A DNA stretch of 64,000 nucleotides from UBA7374 sp049890275 (lineage in GTDB: Bacteria; Verrucomicrobiota; Verrucomicrobiia; Opitutales; Coraliomargaritaceae), in assembly GCA_049890275.1 (NCBI GenBank), contig JBMHBT010000016.1:1-64000 (forward strand), written 5' to 3'. Each line of letters starts with the position of its first letter. The stretch's first letter is position 1. This document shows positions 44,301-51,244 of this stretch, in pieces. The translations under genes and the position numbers were made by a program. A model generated the notes under the pieces. It did no database searches. It saw only the letters and a list, made by a program, of their open reading frames with translations, and was not told the origin of the DNA.

Positions 44301-44510
44301 GGGGGCCGTCTGAGCAGAAAGACTAACAAAGAAGCTACACGATGCGACGAAGAGTCGTCGGCAGCGGACAAAGAGATCCAGCCGAGCGACCCGTCCCCGG
44401 AGCAGGCAGTCGGTCGGTTTTTTTTCCGGGCGGAGGTTTTTTTCGAGGTAGCGGCGAGAACCAACCGCCTGAATCCTGCGGAATGCAGGCCAAGGGTGGT
44501 GCCGATTCAT
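41379..44510 (-). CDS. Large exported multi-module protein with Ca loops, Ig-like and propeller-like parts
   Basis: 1043 residues. A long basic N-terminus precedes the hydrophobic LFVASCSFFVSLSAQ; the real start may be later, but no ATG/GTG suits. Three short repeats follow: LAVGQLQHIA (about 110), AAIGQLKSVS (158) and AAIGQAKHLF (217). Next is a thrombospondin type 3-like Ca region (GDGLPDWWEIYHFG, DPDGDGMKNALEYAEY, DTDGDGMEDMFEHYY; about 243-300). A module ending MAFFRLHSE, an Ig-like domain (about 415-510) and a C-terminal half with PRVWSPGTGFQIL and NENGYIVGRCVE-type repeats follow, recalling HAF-type beta-propellers. Function is unknown. It shares the promoter-like motif and the FFRL/FYRL module with the protein at 14516. 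Confidence 0.75.
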   Translation of the reverse strand: MNRHHPWPAFRRIQAVGSRRYLEKNLRPEKKPTDCLLRGRVARLDLFVRCRRLFVASCSFFVSLSAQTAPGDFGWPENYPAWWYKASAPDSGFIDATLPELNVDNKAPLAVGQLQHIAAEAREELAIVLAPVGGAGTAIDTLVGNFSVSDPSRLALAAIGQLKSVSAPFFDRFAEVGFAPGDPGWPPALILDAGEDDPAPRYPWLHDTGPDSLAPAAIGQAKHLFSWDLRSWVAEDSENSGIGDGLPDWWEIYHFGNLQRGPDDDPDGDGMKNALEYAEYCDPENADTDGDGMEDMFEHYYKLQPISRGLSARSSDSDLDNDGRSNLEEFRVGSLPHSAGERLAIDSELQLKWFGVRDRIYRIDYTSDLNAAEWSAFGTDRRGDNAEILVSIRQSLPRLPTMAFFRLHSEAASDPSLPNQAPTIQWIAPSIYRYFILGAKIALEVEASDADGSVEKVEYSVNQRPVTTVSGGNAYASEWTSNAVGEIRISAVAIDDDGARSTAATQTIHISVDSEPDGLPDAYEQAFIERLANDDDPENNLQSIEQVLPGGDAFNGYTHLETVGSGRSPLDPDYRKIQSVPSYGLIDLGATQLTETTRIAPLRVTDNGRVLFQGQQTEYDSSAPAPSPRVWSPGTGFQILPQPGQNDADYDVVDMNENGYIVGRCVETYTVWTTHETYVPAGERETYEPPEPVASTDESIYPVVWKITPSTIEARTAPWAATVPATTEQPQTCDGSTVTVQTEAHKTGVFYGHLTKDNRYIVNQSEDISYPTAALQTDLCTAAVRYQAQSAAVYKNPVIADKTLTGAQQPTSPILRSTYQIVAAPDKEILDFSTGETTLYSGFQTAQAKNSYFFNSMASRNSSQLLAARQRSGTPAGLQHTVLSLQGETLYTSADSIAAINDDGCIVHHNGKVHRSGEETRLGGTHRSYRINNAKDGQHSILARFGEQLWLRNTRRNTETETIEPATPLGFSPYSISDLLPKSERSRWTNFRLTSLSDNGHLCGTATNEDGQKRAVWLLKVEAVPDRDRYKKGTRRIETSELN

Positions 44511-44525
44511 TGTCGAAGACGATCA

Positions 44526-44551
44526 AAAAAATAAGCACTATATGAGTCATA
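44526..44551 (-). promoter_or_regulatory. Promoter-like motif shared with the gene at 14516
   Basis: On the minus strand, ATGACTCATATAGTGCTTAT (44531-44550) ends 20 bases before the ATG at 44510. It matches the motif at 14477-14496 in 17 of 20 positions by eye. TATAGT is a plausible -10; TATGACTCATA is palindromic apart from its central base. Confidence 0.5.
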
Positions 44552-44579
44552 TTTATAAATGATAATATATTATAAGAGT

Positions 44580-44829
44580 AAGTCTTATTGCCTATTTAAG
44601 AAACCCACACCGAATTCCATCCGCACCCCTCATTCCTCTGCACCTCTGCGTTAAAAACATGACTCGCTTTTCTACATCCGGGTTCATCCGCGTTCATCCG
44701 TGGTCCTCTTCTATTTCCTGATGCATTAGTCCTTTGCGTTCTCTATATTCACGTTCATCCGTGGCACTCTTTCCATCTGCGGTTACCCATCGTAGTCCCC
44801 CTCCCGTCTTTCCCGAAAAACGGAACGCA
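44580..44829. repeat. Non-coding patch of degenerate intergenic repeats
   Basis: The stretch between the divergent starts and ends contains CTCTGCACCTCTGCGTT (44636-44652), GTTCATCCGCGTTCATCCGTGG (about 44681-44702), CCTTTGCGTTCTCTATATT (44732-44750) and a second GTTCATCCGTGGCAC (about 44752-44766). The internal repetition GTTCATCCG three times within 90 bases has no coding sense. Related fragments lie at 14.1, 17.5 and 51.2 kb. Confidence 0.6.
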
Positions 44830-46305
44830 TTAAAAAGTCGAGGCACCACTCCATTCCTGAAAGCGATAGAACCAACGCTTCCAGAGACTTTCATCCGCCC
44901 AGACAGCATAGGGCAGACTGGCCTGAATTCCATCTTGATTCGTCCAGATCGTCTCAAAGAACTGATCGAATTGGCAACCGACTGGGCCGGCCGACTCTAA
45001 GAGTACATTGGCCTCCAGATTGTAGTTCCCGATATTGCGCGTCGTCCAGTTGGCCGAACCAAGAAACAAACTGTCCCGGCCCGGGCCGAGTATCCGCAGC
45101 GCCTTGCAGTGAAATTGTTCCCCCCGCGTTTCAGCCCAACGGACCTCCACTCGGTAGTCTTCACTCAGAGCGGCAAACTCTGCCGCAACCGGTCGATTCG
45201 GTATCCCGTTCTTGACCCGGCCGAAAGCATCCTTGTTCGGATCTAAAAGAAGTCGCAGAGAAGCCCCTCGGCGAGCTGCCTGCTTCAAGGCTTCAATCAC
45301 CCTCCGCTCGGAAAGATAGAAGAGCGCTACATCCACCTGCACCCCGGTAATCGCATGTTCCAGCTCGCGCAATAATTCTTCGCGAATCCGACCTTCGCTC
45401 AGCCAGGAGACGGAGGCCCCGGCAGCGACGACGGGGGCAGAGTCCGGCAACAAGCCGCGAATCGTACGCACGCAGTTCGAGACGAGGGACTTTTGCTCGG
45501 TCGAGGCGGACCACTCCGCTACCTCCAATTCAGAGAGTGCTGCATACCGACCAACCGCGCCGTCGATCAGGAGTGCCAGATTCGAGTGGCCTGCACTGCC
45601 GTTCGCAGGATTCATGCTTCCAATCAGCAAATGGGTGTCCTCCAGTAAACCGGATACGAGAACCTTGCGGTGATTGGCCTTGAGATAAAGAAGACGGCCG
45701 AGTTCTGCAAAAGTCAGCGCCTCTCCTTGTAAATCCATCGGATTGGGCACAATCGGCAAGCGCCAGGAGGAAAAGAGACCACCCCAAAAACGAGCGAGGG
45801 GAGCGTAAAAACGATTGGCATCGGGAAGTTTCGAAAGATCCGTGTAGACCACCGGAATCTTGGCTGCTTCCAAACGGGTAAAGCCCAACTGCCGATGCCG
45901 TCCATAAATCTTATTGATCGGATCGGTCAGAACCAGAATCGGCATCTGAGGATGCTCCTTCCGTTTCTGCAGGAGCGCAGCTACGAGTTCTTCGGCCAGC
46001 GGACGCAATGACTGCTCGGTACAGACAGCTCCACGCCAGGGGTTCCAGAGAAAAAAATCAAGGATGAGGAACGTTTCCGCTGCTTCAATTTGCTCGAGCA
46101 TGGTATCAAAGATCGAATGCTCCAATTCTTCCGGATGACCCGATATCCGTCGCGTCCAGTCGATCAATAACTCCGCCTTGGTAAAGGCATAGCTCGGACT
46201 TTTTAAGTTTGTCCCCGCCGCTGGTTGGGGACGCCGGTAGAGCAGGAAGGGAAGCAGTACCACCGCGATCAGAACCACGACAATAAGCCACTTGATGATA
46301 AACAT
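44830..46305 (-). CDS. Phospholipase D-superfamily membrane protein (cardiolipin synthase-like)
   Basis: 491 residues. A single N-terminal transmembrane helix (WLIVVVLIAVVLLPFLLY) anchors two PLD-like domains. HKD motif 1 reads NHRKVLVSG followed by LLIGSMNPANG (about residue 220); motif 2 reads FHCKALRIL followed by LFLGSANWTTRN (about 425). His and Lys are kept in both, but the usual Asp four residues after Lys is Gly in the first and Leu in the second. The family includes cardiolipin synthases and endonuclease-like phosphodiesterases; the overall layout fits a phosphatidyl-transferase type enzyme. Cytosolic or periplasmic placement of the domains is undecided. It is divergent from the multiheme gene at 46431. 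Confidence 0.82.
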   Translation of the reverse strand: MFIIKWLIVVVLIAVVLLPFLLYRRPQPAAGTNLKSPSYAFTKAELLIDWTRRISGHPEELEHSIFDTMLEQIEAAETFLILDFFLWNPWRGAVCTEQSLRPLAEELVAALLQKRKEHPQMPILVLTDPINKIYGRHRQLGFTRLEAAKIPVVYTDLSKLPDANRFYAPLARFWGGLFSSWRLPIVPNPMDLQGEALTFAELGRLLYLKANHRKVLVSGLLEDTHLLIGSMNPANGSAGHSNLALLIDGAVGRYAALSELEVAEWSASTEQKSLVSNCVRTIRGLLPDSAPVVAAGASVSWLSEGRIREELLRELEHAITGVQVDVALFYLSERRVIEALKQAARRGASLRLLLDPNKDAFGRVKNGIPNRPVAAEFAALSEDYRVEVRWAETRGEQFHCKALRILGPGRDSLFLGSANWTTRNIGNYNLEANVLLESAGPVGCQFDQFFETIWTNQDGIQASLPYAVWADESLWKRWFYRFQEWSGASTF

Positions 46306-46430
46306 AGGGTAAAGCTACAGAATTTTCCGGGAAAACCCCACAAAAAAAGAACCCGCTCCGAATGAGCCAAGTCACTTGACGCGATGAAAACTTCGGAGAG
46401 GATGAAGCGGTGCTTCTAGAATTGCAGTCT

Positions 46431-48533
46431 ATGTCGATCCGCTCTCTCGCTGTCCTCACCGCGGGCACCTTGCTGCTCGCCGGCGGTTGCAGTCGGCAGG
46501 AGGTAAAGAAAAGCGAAATCGATCACCCGGCTTCGGCTCAGGAAGCGCATGAACTGTCCGCATTCCCCTACAGCCACGATCCGGCCCGCATGCAGGCCAT
46601 CGGCGCGGAAGCCTGCGTCGAGTGTCATGCCGACGAAGTCGCCGCCTGGAAGCGCAGCCACCACGCCAAGGCCAATCGTCCCCTCGATCCCGAACTCGAT
46701 GGACCGGCCTTTACCCCCGCCCGCGTGGTGGAGGAGTCCGGTGTGATCTACCGCATGCGCGAAGAGTCCGGAGCCTTTATCATGGAAGTATTGGAGGCAG
46801 ATGCTGTACGCGAAAGTTATGAACTGGTCGGCGTCATCGGCGAGACCCCCATTCGCCAATACCTCGCCCTTCTTCCCGGCAATAAAGTGCAAACCATCAG
46901 CGCAACCTACAACGTACTCAACGATACTTGGTATGACGTCTACCGCGGCGAGGACCGACTGCCCGGTGAGTGGGGCCACTGGACCGGCCAAGGGATGAAC
47001 TGGAACGCCAACTGCGCCTACTGCCACACCACCGAATACGAAAAGAAATACGACTTTGAGAACGACCGCTACGATTCGACCTGGACCCAGCAGAGCATCG
47101 CCTGCGCCGAGTGTCACAACGGTCTGGAGGAACATGTTAAGTCCGCCCGACGCGGTGACTACCGCAAAAAGCTGGAGACACTCAGCCCCGTTCAAACTCT
47201 GGATAACTGCGCCAGTTGCCATTCGCGCCGCGACCAGATTACCGCCGATGCCTTCCTCCCCGGCGATGCCTACGAAGATCACTTCTCCCTCGCCACCCCC
47301 GCACAACCGGGACTCTACCACCACGACGGACAAATCCTCGACGAGGTTTTCGTCCACGGTTCCTTCAGCATGAGTCGCATGGCCCACGCGGGAGTCACCT
47401 GTATGGACTGCCACGACCCCCACTCCATGGAACACATCCTGCCGGTGGAGAACAACGAGCTCTGCCTCCGCTGCCACGACAACGGACTGATGGGCGCACC
47501 GATCATCGAACCGACCCAGCACAGTCACCACGGAGCCGACAGTATGGGCAACCGCTGTGTCGAATGTCACATGCCCAAGACGCTCTACATGCAAGCCGAC
47601 GCCCGGGCCGACCACGGTTTCCACAAGCCCGACCCTTTGATCACCCGCGAGCTCGGCATCCCCAATGCCTGCAGCCGTTGCCATGAAGATGAATCCCTCG
47701 ACTGGGCCGTCGAGTGGTCCGAAAAATGGTACGGAGAAAAACTCGCCAACAGCCGCCAGCGTCAACGCGCCCGCGCCATTGCCGCCGCTCATAATTTTGA
47801 CCCCGCGGGCCTCGACGCACTTCTGCAGGTCGCCGCGGGTGAAGATATCCCCTACTGGATCGGCACTTACGCCGGTTTGATGGCAAACTACCTGCCCAAC
47901 CGGCGAGCTGAGGAATTTCTTGAAAGGCTCCTCGAGCACGAGAGTCCCATCGTTCGGCGCGAAGCCACCGCCTCCCTCGCCCGCGATCCATCCGCAGAGC
48001 AAGAATTAATCGAGCGACTGAGTGACTCGGTGCGCTCCGTTCGCTTTGCCGCCGCTCGCGCCCTACAGGCACAGAGCGAACCCCACCCATCCAAATCCGA
48101 ATTTGTCGATTACCTCAACTACAGCGCCGACCGACCGCAATCCCTCATGATGCTGGCCAGCCAAGCGAGTGAAAAAGGCGATGTCGCCGCTCTCAAAAAA
48201 CGACTCGCCCGCGCCATTGAATACGACCGGTTAAACGGCGAAGTCTACCGACAGGCCGCTATCCTACTGAGCGGCGCCGGACTCCATACAGAAGCCCGCG
48301 ACACCCTCTTTACCGGATGGGAAAAAGATCCCAAAAACGCACTCTTCCCCTACTCGCTCGGCCTCCTCGCCGCTGAAACCGGCGACCTGCAAAAAGCAAT
48401 TGGCTATCTCGAAGAATGCACCGCCCTGCAACCCGACTTCAGCCGCGCCTGGTACAATCTTTCCCTCGCCTACAGCCAGCAAGGCCGCCAGAAAGAGGCG
48501 GAACGAGCGATGAACAAAGCCCGCCGGCAGTAG
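46431..48533 (+). CDS. Eight-heme c-type cytochrome lipoprotein with HEAT/TPR repeats
   Basis: 700 residues from ATG 46431 (upstream in-frame codons lack a signal). The signal peptide ends in the lipobox LAGGC. Eight CxxCH haem-binding motifs follow in the first 440 residues: CVECH, CAYCH, CAECH, CASCH, CMDCH, CLRCH, CVECH and CSRCH. HEAT-like helices come next (about 490-560, ESPIVRREATASLARD, SVRSVRFAAARALQ). TPR repeats finish the protein (about 590-700, LFPYSLGLLAAETGDLQKA, ARAWYNLSLAYSQQGRQKEA-like). It should be an outer- or inner-membrane-anchored periplasmic electron carrier. No terminal oxidase or quinone-handling partner gene is adjacent, so the pathway is unknown. Cytochrome c maturation genes are not in the window. 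Confidence 0.9.
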   Translation: MSIRSLAVLTAGTLLLAGGCSRQEVKKSEIDHPASAQEAHELSAFPYSHDPARMQAIGAEACVECHADEVAAWKRSHHAKANRPLDPELDGPAFTPARVVEESGVIYRMREESGAFIMEVLEADAVRESYELVGVIGETPIRQYLALLPGNKVQTISATYNVLNDTWYDVYRGEDRLPGEWGHWTGQGMNWNANCAYCHTTEYEKKYDFENDRYDSTWTQQSIACAECHNGLEEHVKSARRGDYRKKLETLSPVQTLDNCASCHSRRDQITADAFLPGDAYEDHFSLATPAQPGLYHHDGQILDEVFVHGSFSMSRMAHAGVTCMDCHDPHSMEHILPVENNELCLRCHDNGLMGAPIIEPTQHSHHGADSMGNRCVECHMPKTLYMQADARADHGFHKPDPLITRELGIPNACSRCHEDESLDWAVEWSEKWYGEKLANSRQRQRARAIAAAHNFDPAGLDALLQVAAGEDIPYWIGTYAGLMANYLPNRRAEEFLERLLEHESPIVRREATASLARDPSAEQELIERLSDSVRSVRFAAARALQAQSEPHPSKSEFVDYLNYSADRPQSLMMLASQASEKGDVAALKKRLARAIEYDRLNGEVYRQAAILLSGAGLHTEARDTLFTGWEKDPKNALFPYSLGLLAAETGDLQKAIGYLEECTALQPDFSRAWYNLSLAYSQQGRQKEAERAMNKARRQ

Positions 48534-48576
48534 TTAACGGCACCGACTCCAAACAAGAGTCGCCAGGCGCCCGAAC

Positions 48577-50610
48577 TCAGGAATCCGTAGCGGTATCCCG
48601 TTCCGGTGACTCCGGCTCGACCTCGGTCTCTGCTGAAGCATCGGTCTCTTCTGCTTCCGCCTCCGCCGGACTTGCCTCGGTTGCGGTTTCCGCCTCTGCT
48701 TCCGCTGGAGCATCCGCCACTTCAGCAGCTTCGGACGATACTTCCTCCGTCACTCCTGAATCCACCGCAGGCGCTACCGCTTCGGCAACAGTCGCTTCAT
48801 CCGCTGCTTCTGCAGCCAAATCAGTCGCCGCCTCCGCTTCTTCCGCTGCTGGCACCTCTGCTTTCGCTGCAACCGGCACGGCTTTTGGCTTTGGTTTTGC
48901 TTTCGGCAAAATGGGGGAGGCAAAGAGACGGCCGTCACCGTACTCCGTGACATAACCCTCGCGGACGAGCCAACGAAGATCAGAAAATAATGTATTCAAG
49001 CGGGACTTTTCGTCATCCGTTAGTGCAGCTGCGGTTTCTTCAACAGGAGTTGTTTCTGCGACCGGCTCGGCGGCTGCTTCCTCGGTTGCTTCCGTGATCT
49101 CCGTTGCTTCCGTTGATATGGGAGCTTCTGCCACTTCGTTGGCAGGGGTCTCCGCCTCGGCTGTATCAGCCGGAGTCACTTCCGCTCCATCCGCTTCGAC
49201 GACTGCCACCGGCTCCGTTACCTCGACCGCCGGAGCGGCTGTTTCCGCGCTGGTCTCCGGCGCTGCTTCCGCTGCTGCCGGCTTGGGCTTTTCCGCTGCT
49301 ATCTTTTCCGCATCGATCCCCAAATAAGCCTTCGGCAACTGTGTCGATAAGATTTCCTGATTCGCTTCGATGAAAGTAATCAACTCCTGAATCGAATCCG
49401 AGAAAACCGTCGATTCATCGCGGAATTTCCGCTTCACCGAGCAGACAAAAGAGACGCCCTTCGAGCCTCTCTTGTAGACCGCAAAGTTATGACGGCGCAA
49501 ACGACCGCGAAGATTATTGGCCGTGTCCAGCGGGAAGCGCTTTTGCTGCTCGCAGTAGACCTCTACGGATCGACGCAGATCGCCGCGCGGCATCCGCTCA
49601 ATATCCCGCCCCGCAAAACGTACCGACTTGGCAGAACTCACCACCTTATCCTTTCGGTGCTGGATAAGGAAGAGGCGCACCTCCTCTAAAGTAGAAAAAG
49701 ACTCCGGCTCGCCCTCAGCACGCTCCTTCAAAAGATAGCGCTCCCCCTGCTTCATCGATTCCATCCAGGCATCAATCGACTCCTGTTCCTTCACCGTCTC
49801 AATCTTCGATTGAAAGCGCTCAAAAGACATATTCTGGATCCGGTTGTTGTAGTGCCGCTGTACAAACTCCTGATAGCGGTGGTAGTTAGGCGGCCCCAAT
49901 AGTTCACCGGTCATGCTACAACGGTTGACAACCTGAAAATTTCCCTTCGGTGCTTCCATCTCGACCGTCTCAATAGTAAAGAAATGATCGAGGTGATGAC
50001 TCAGCACATGGTTGATCGCCGCTTCCTCTGTCTCAAAAGGCAAATGCCCCGGCACAGCAAAAAAGAGCGGTGCGGCCTCATTGCCATCCTTCGCCTTATT
50101 CGCGATTACCACGATGTAACGATCCGGCTTTTCCAGAATCAAGCGCGCGATTTCAAAAAGCTGATAGGTTCGCGCCGTCGCAGTCAGGCGCCCGACCAAA
50201 GCGTCAAATGCCTCGTCCTGCGGATACAAATCCACCTGTACGGTCGGTTCAAAAGGAGGTGCCATATCCCGCTGACGCGATCCGCGGCGATCGTCACGAC
50301 GATTGAAACGTGGACGGTCTCCGGAGCCTTCCTGCCCGCGGTCACCCCGCGACGCCTCACCACGAGAATCATGGCCTGCCCCGCCGCTGCGTTGCGGTCG
50401 TCCACCGGCCCGACGATCCCGACCTCCGGAACCACCACGTTTTCTGCGGTCACCCCACTTGGGACCCTCCGCTTCATAATCCTGATAACGGCCTTTTGAA
50501 CCGCCTTTGTCTCCGGCCCAATTCGGCCCGAAATTCAAATCAGATAGGGAAGAGAGATCGACCCCTGAGGTGCGGCTCTCCTGCGGATTTTCTTTGGACT
50601 CGTCTGACAT
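48577..50610 (-). CDS. Conserved RG-rich and acidic-tailed protein, function unknown
   Basis: 677 residues from ATG 50610; the 21 in-frame codons upstream look non-coding. Residues about 25-120 are rich in Arg and Gly (RRKRGGSGGRDRRAGGRP, DRPRFNRRDDRRGSRQRD), like RNA-binding RGG tails. A folded core of about 300 residues follows; it has a conserved-looking middle (FQVVNRCSMTGELLGPPNYH, with YQEFVQRHYNNRI after it) and basic segments (LRGRLRRHNFAVYKRG). The last 230 residues are Ala/Glu/Val-rich and acidic, interrupted by a small folded segment (KSRLNTLFSDLRWLVREGYV, about 560). I recognise the core as typical of uncharacterised proteins in this bacterial group but know no function. Cytosolic; RNA or ribosome association is inferred from composition only. 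Confidence 0.72.
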   Translation of the reverse strand: MSDESKENPQESRTSGVDLSSLSDLNFGPNWAGDKGGSKGRYQDYEAEGPKWGDRRKRGGSGGRDRRAGGRPQRSGGAGHDSRGEASRGDRGQEGSGDRPRFNRRDDRRGSRQRDMAPPFEPTVQVDLYPQDEAFDALVGRLTATARTYQLFEIARLILEKPDRYIVVIANKAKDGNEAAPLFFAVPGHLPFETEEAAINHVLSHHLDHFFTIETVEMEAPKGNFQVVNRCSMTGELLGPPNYHRYQEFVQRHYNNRIQNMSFERFQSKIETVKEQESIDAWMESMKQGERYLLKERAEGEPESFSTLEEVRLFLIQHRKDKVVSSAKSVRFAGRDIERMPRGDLRRSVEVYCEQQKRFPLDTANNLRGRLRRHNFAVYKRGSKGVSFVCSVKRKFRDESTVFSDSIQELITFIEANQEILSTQLPKAYLGIDAEKIAAEKPKPAAAEAAPETSAETAAPAVEVTEPVAVVEADGAEVTPADTAEAETPANEVAEAPISTEATEITEATEEAAAEPVAETTPVEETAAALTDDEKSRLNTLFSDLRWLVREGYVTEYGDGRLFASPILPKAKPKPKAVPVAAKAEVPAAEEAEAATDLAAEAADEATVAEAVAPAVDSGVTEEVSSEAAEVADAPAEAEAETATEASPAEAEAEETDASAETEVEPESPERDTATDS

Positions 50611-50751
50611 AACTCTAGTGGATAACGCAGCTGCGGATAGTACAGATGCGGAAGGAAAAAACACATATTGCAACCCGATTGAGAAAGGTCACGAACTTTT
50701 CCACCCATAAGAGCAAGAATTCATCCAAACGTAACTTTTGCCATTTTGAGG

Positions 50752-50779
50752 TTGATCCGCCCGCGACGAAGCCTATTTA
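50752..50779 (+). promoter_or_regulatory. Possible tRNA-Leu promoter
   Basis: TTGATC (50752-50757) and TATTTA (50774-50779), 16 bases apart, end 39 bases before the tRNA. The -10 box is weak, but no better pair is present. Confidence 0.3.
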
Positions 50780-50818
50780 TTTTCGCCTTCTATCAGCGAA
50801 AGCCGATAAAAACTACTG

Positions 50819-50962
<144 letters not shown>

Positions 50963-51028
50963 GGGTGGTCCGATCCGCTACGCTGTCGGTCATGTCGTCG
51001 CTAACGCTACTCGGAACAAGCCCAACTG

Positions 51029-51098
51029 GACCACCAGTAACCGGACGGAAACGTCCGGTTTTTTTGTGACCATTTATGACGGAGACTTCAACCCGCGC
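51029..51098 (+). repeat. Direct repeat, copy 2 (without a tRNA body)
   Basis: Repeats the last ten tRNA bases, the terminator and the GAGACTTCAACCCGCGC tail (51082-51098) of copy 1, with five extra bases between terminator and tail. The 66 bases between the copies carry no gene; they start with GGTGGTCC (50964) and end against GGACCACC (51028), an inverted repeat. Confidence 0.85.
51039..51065 (+). terminator. Duplicated terminator with no gene before it
   Basis: The same 9-bp stem and GAAA loop as at 50908, followed by a T run (51059-51065). Its only upstream transcript would be read-through from tRNA-Leu. Confidence 0.85.
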
Positions 51099-51110
51099 AC
51101 GATACCTTTG

Positions 51111-51244
51111 CTTACTTGGCGTTCTCTGCGTGAGACCCATTCCCTCCACCTTCCCTATTCTCATTCGTAACCCTTCGTGAAGATTCGTGGGCAACCTCAT
51201 TCCCCGCTCGTGATCCGCTCCCATCCGTGGGCAACCTCCCCCTC
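51111..51244. repeat. Degenerate intergenic repeat text beside menF
   Basis: Contains TTGGCGTTCTCTGCGTGAGACC (about 51116-51137), CTTCGTGAAGATTCGTGGGCAACC (51173-51196) and GATCCGCTCCCATCCGTGGGCAACC (51213-51237). The phrase CGTGGGCAACCTC occurs twice 40 bases apart. It is the same style of sequence as at 14.1 and 44.7 kb; no ORF is supported. Confidence 0.5.

Noticed and set aside
46416..48002. 528-codon open frame antisense to the multihaem gene
   Set aside because: It mirrors the codon pattern of the plus-strand gene, lacks domain motifs, and the plus strand shows eight CxxCH motifs and a lipoprotein signal.
48600..49300. Tandem repeat array in DNA
   Set aside because: It is the Ala/Glu-rich coding tail of the protein at 48577; the repeats are of amino-acid composition, not of DNA units.
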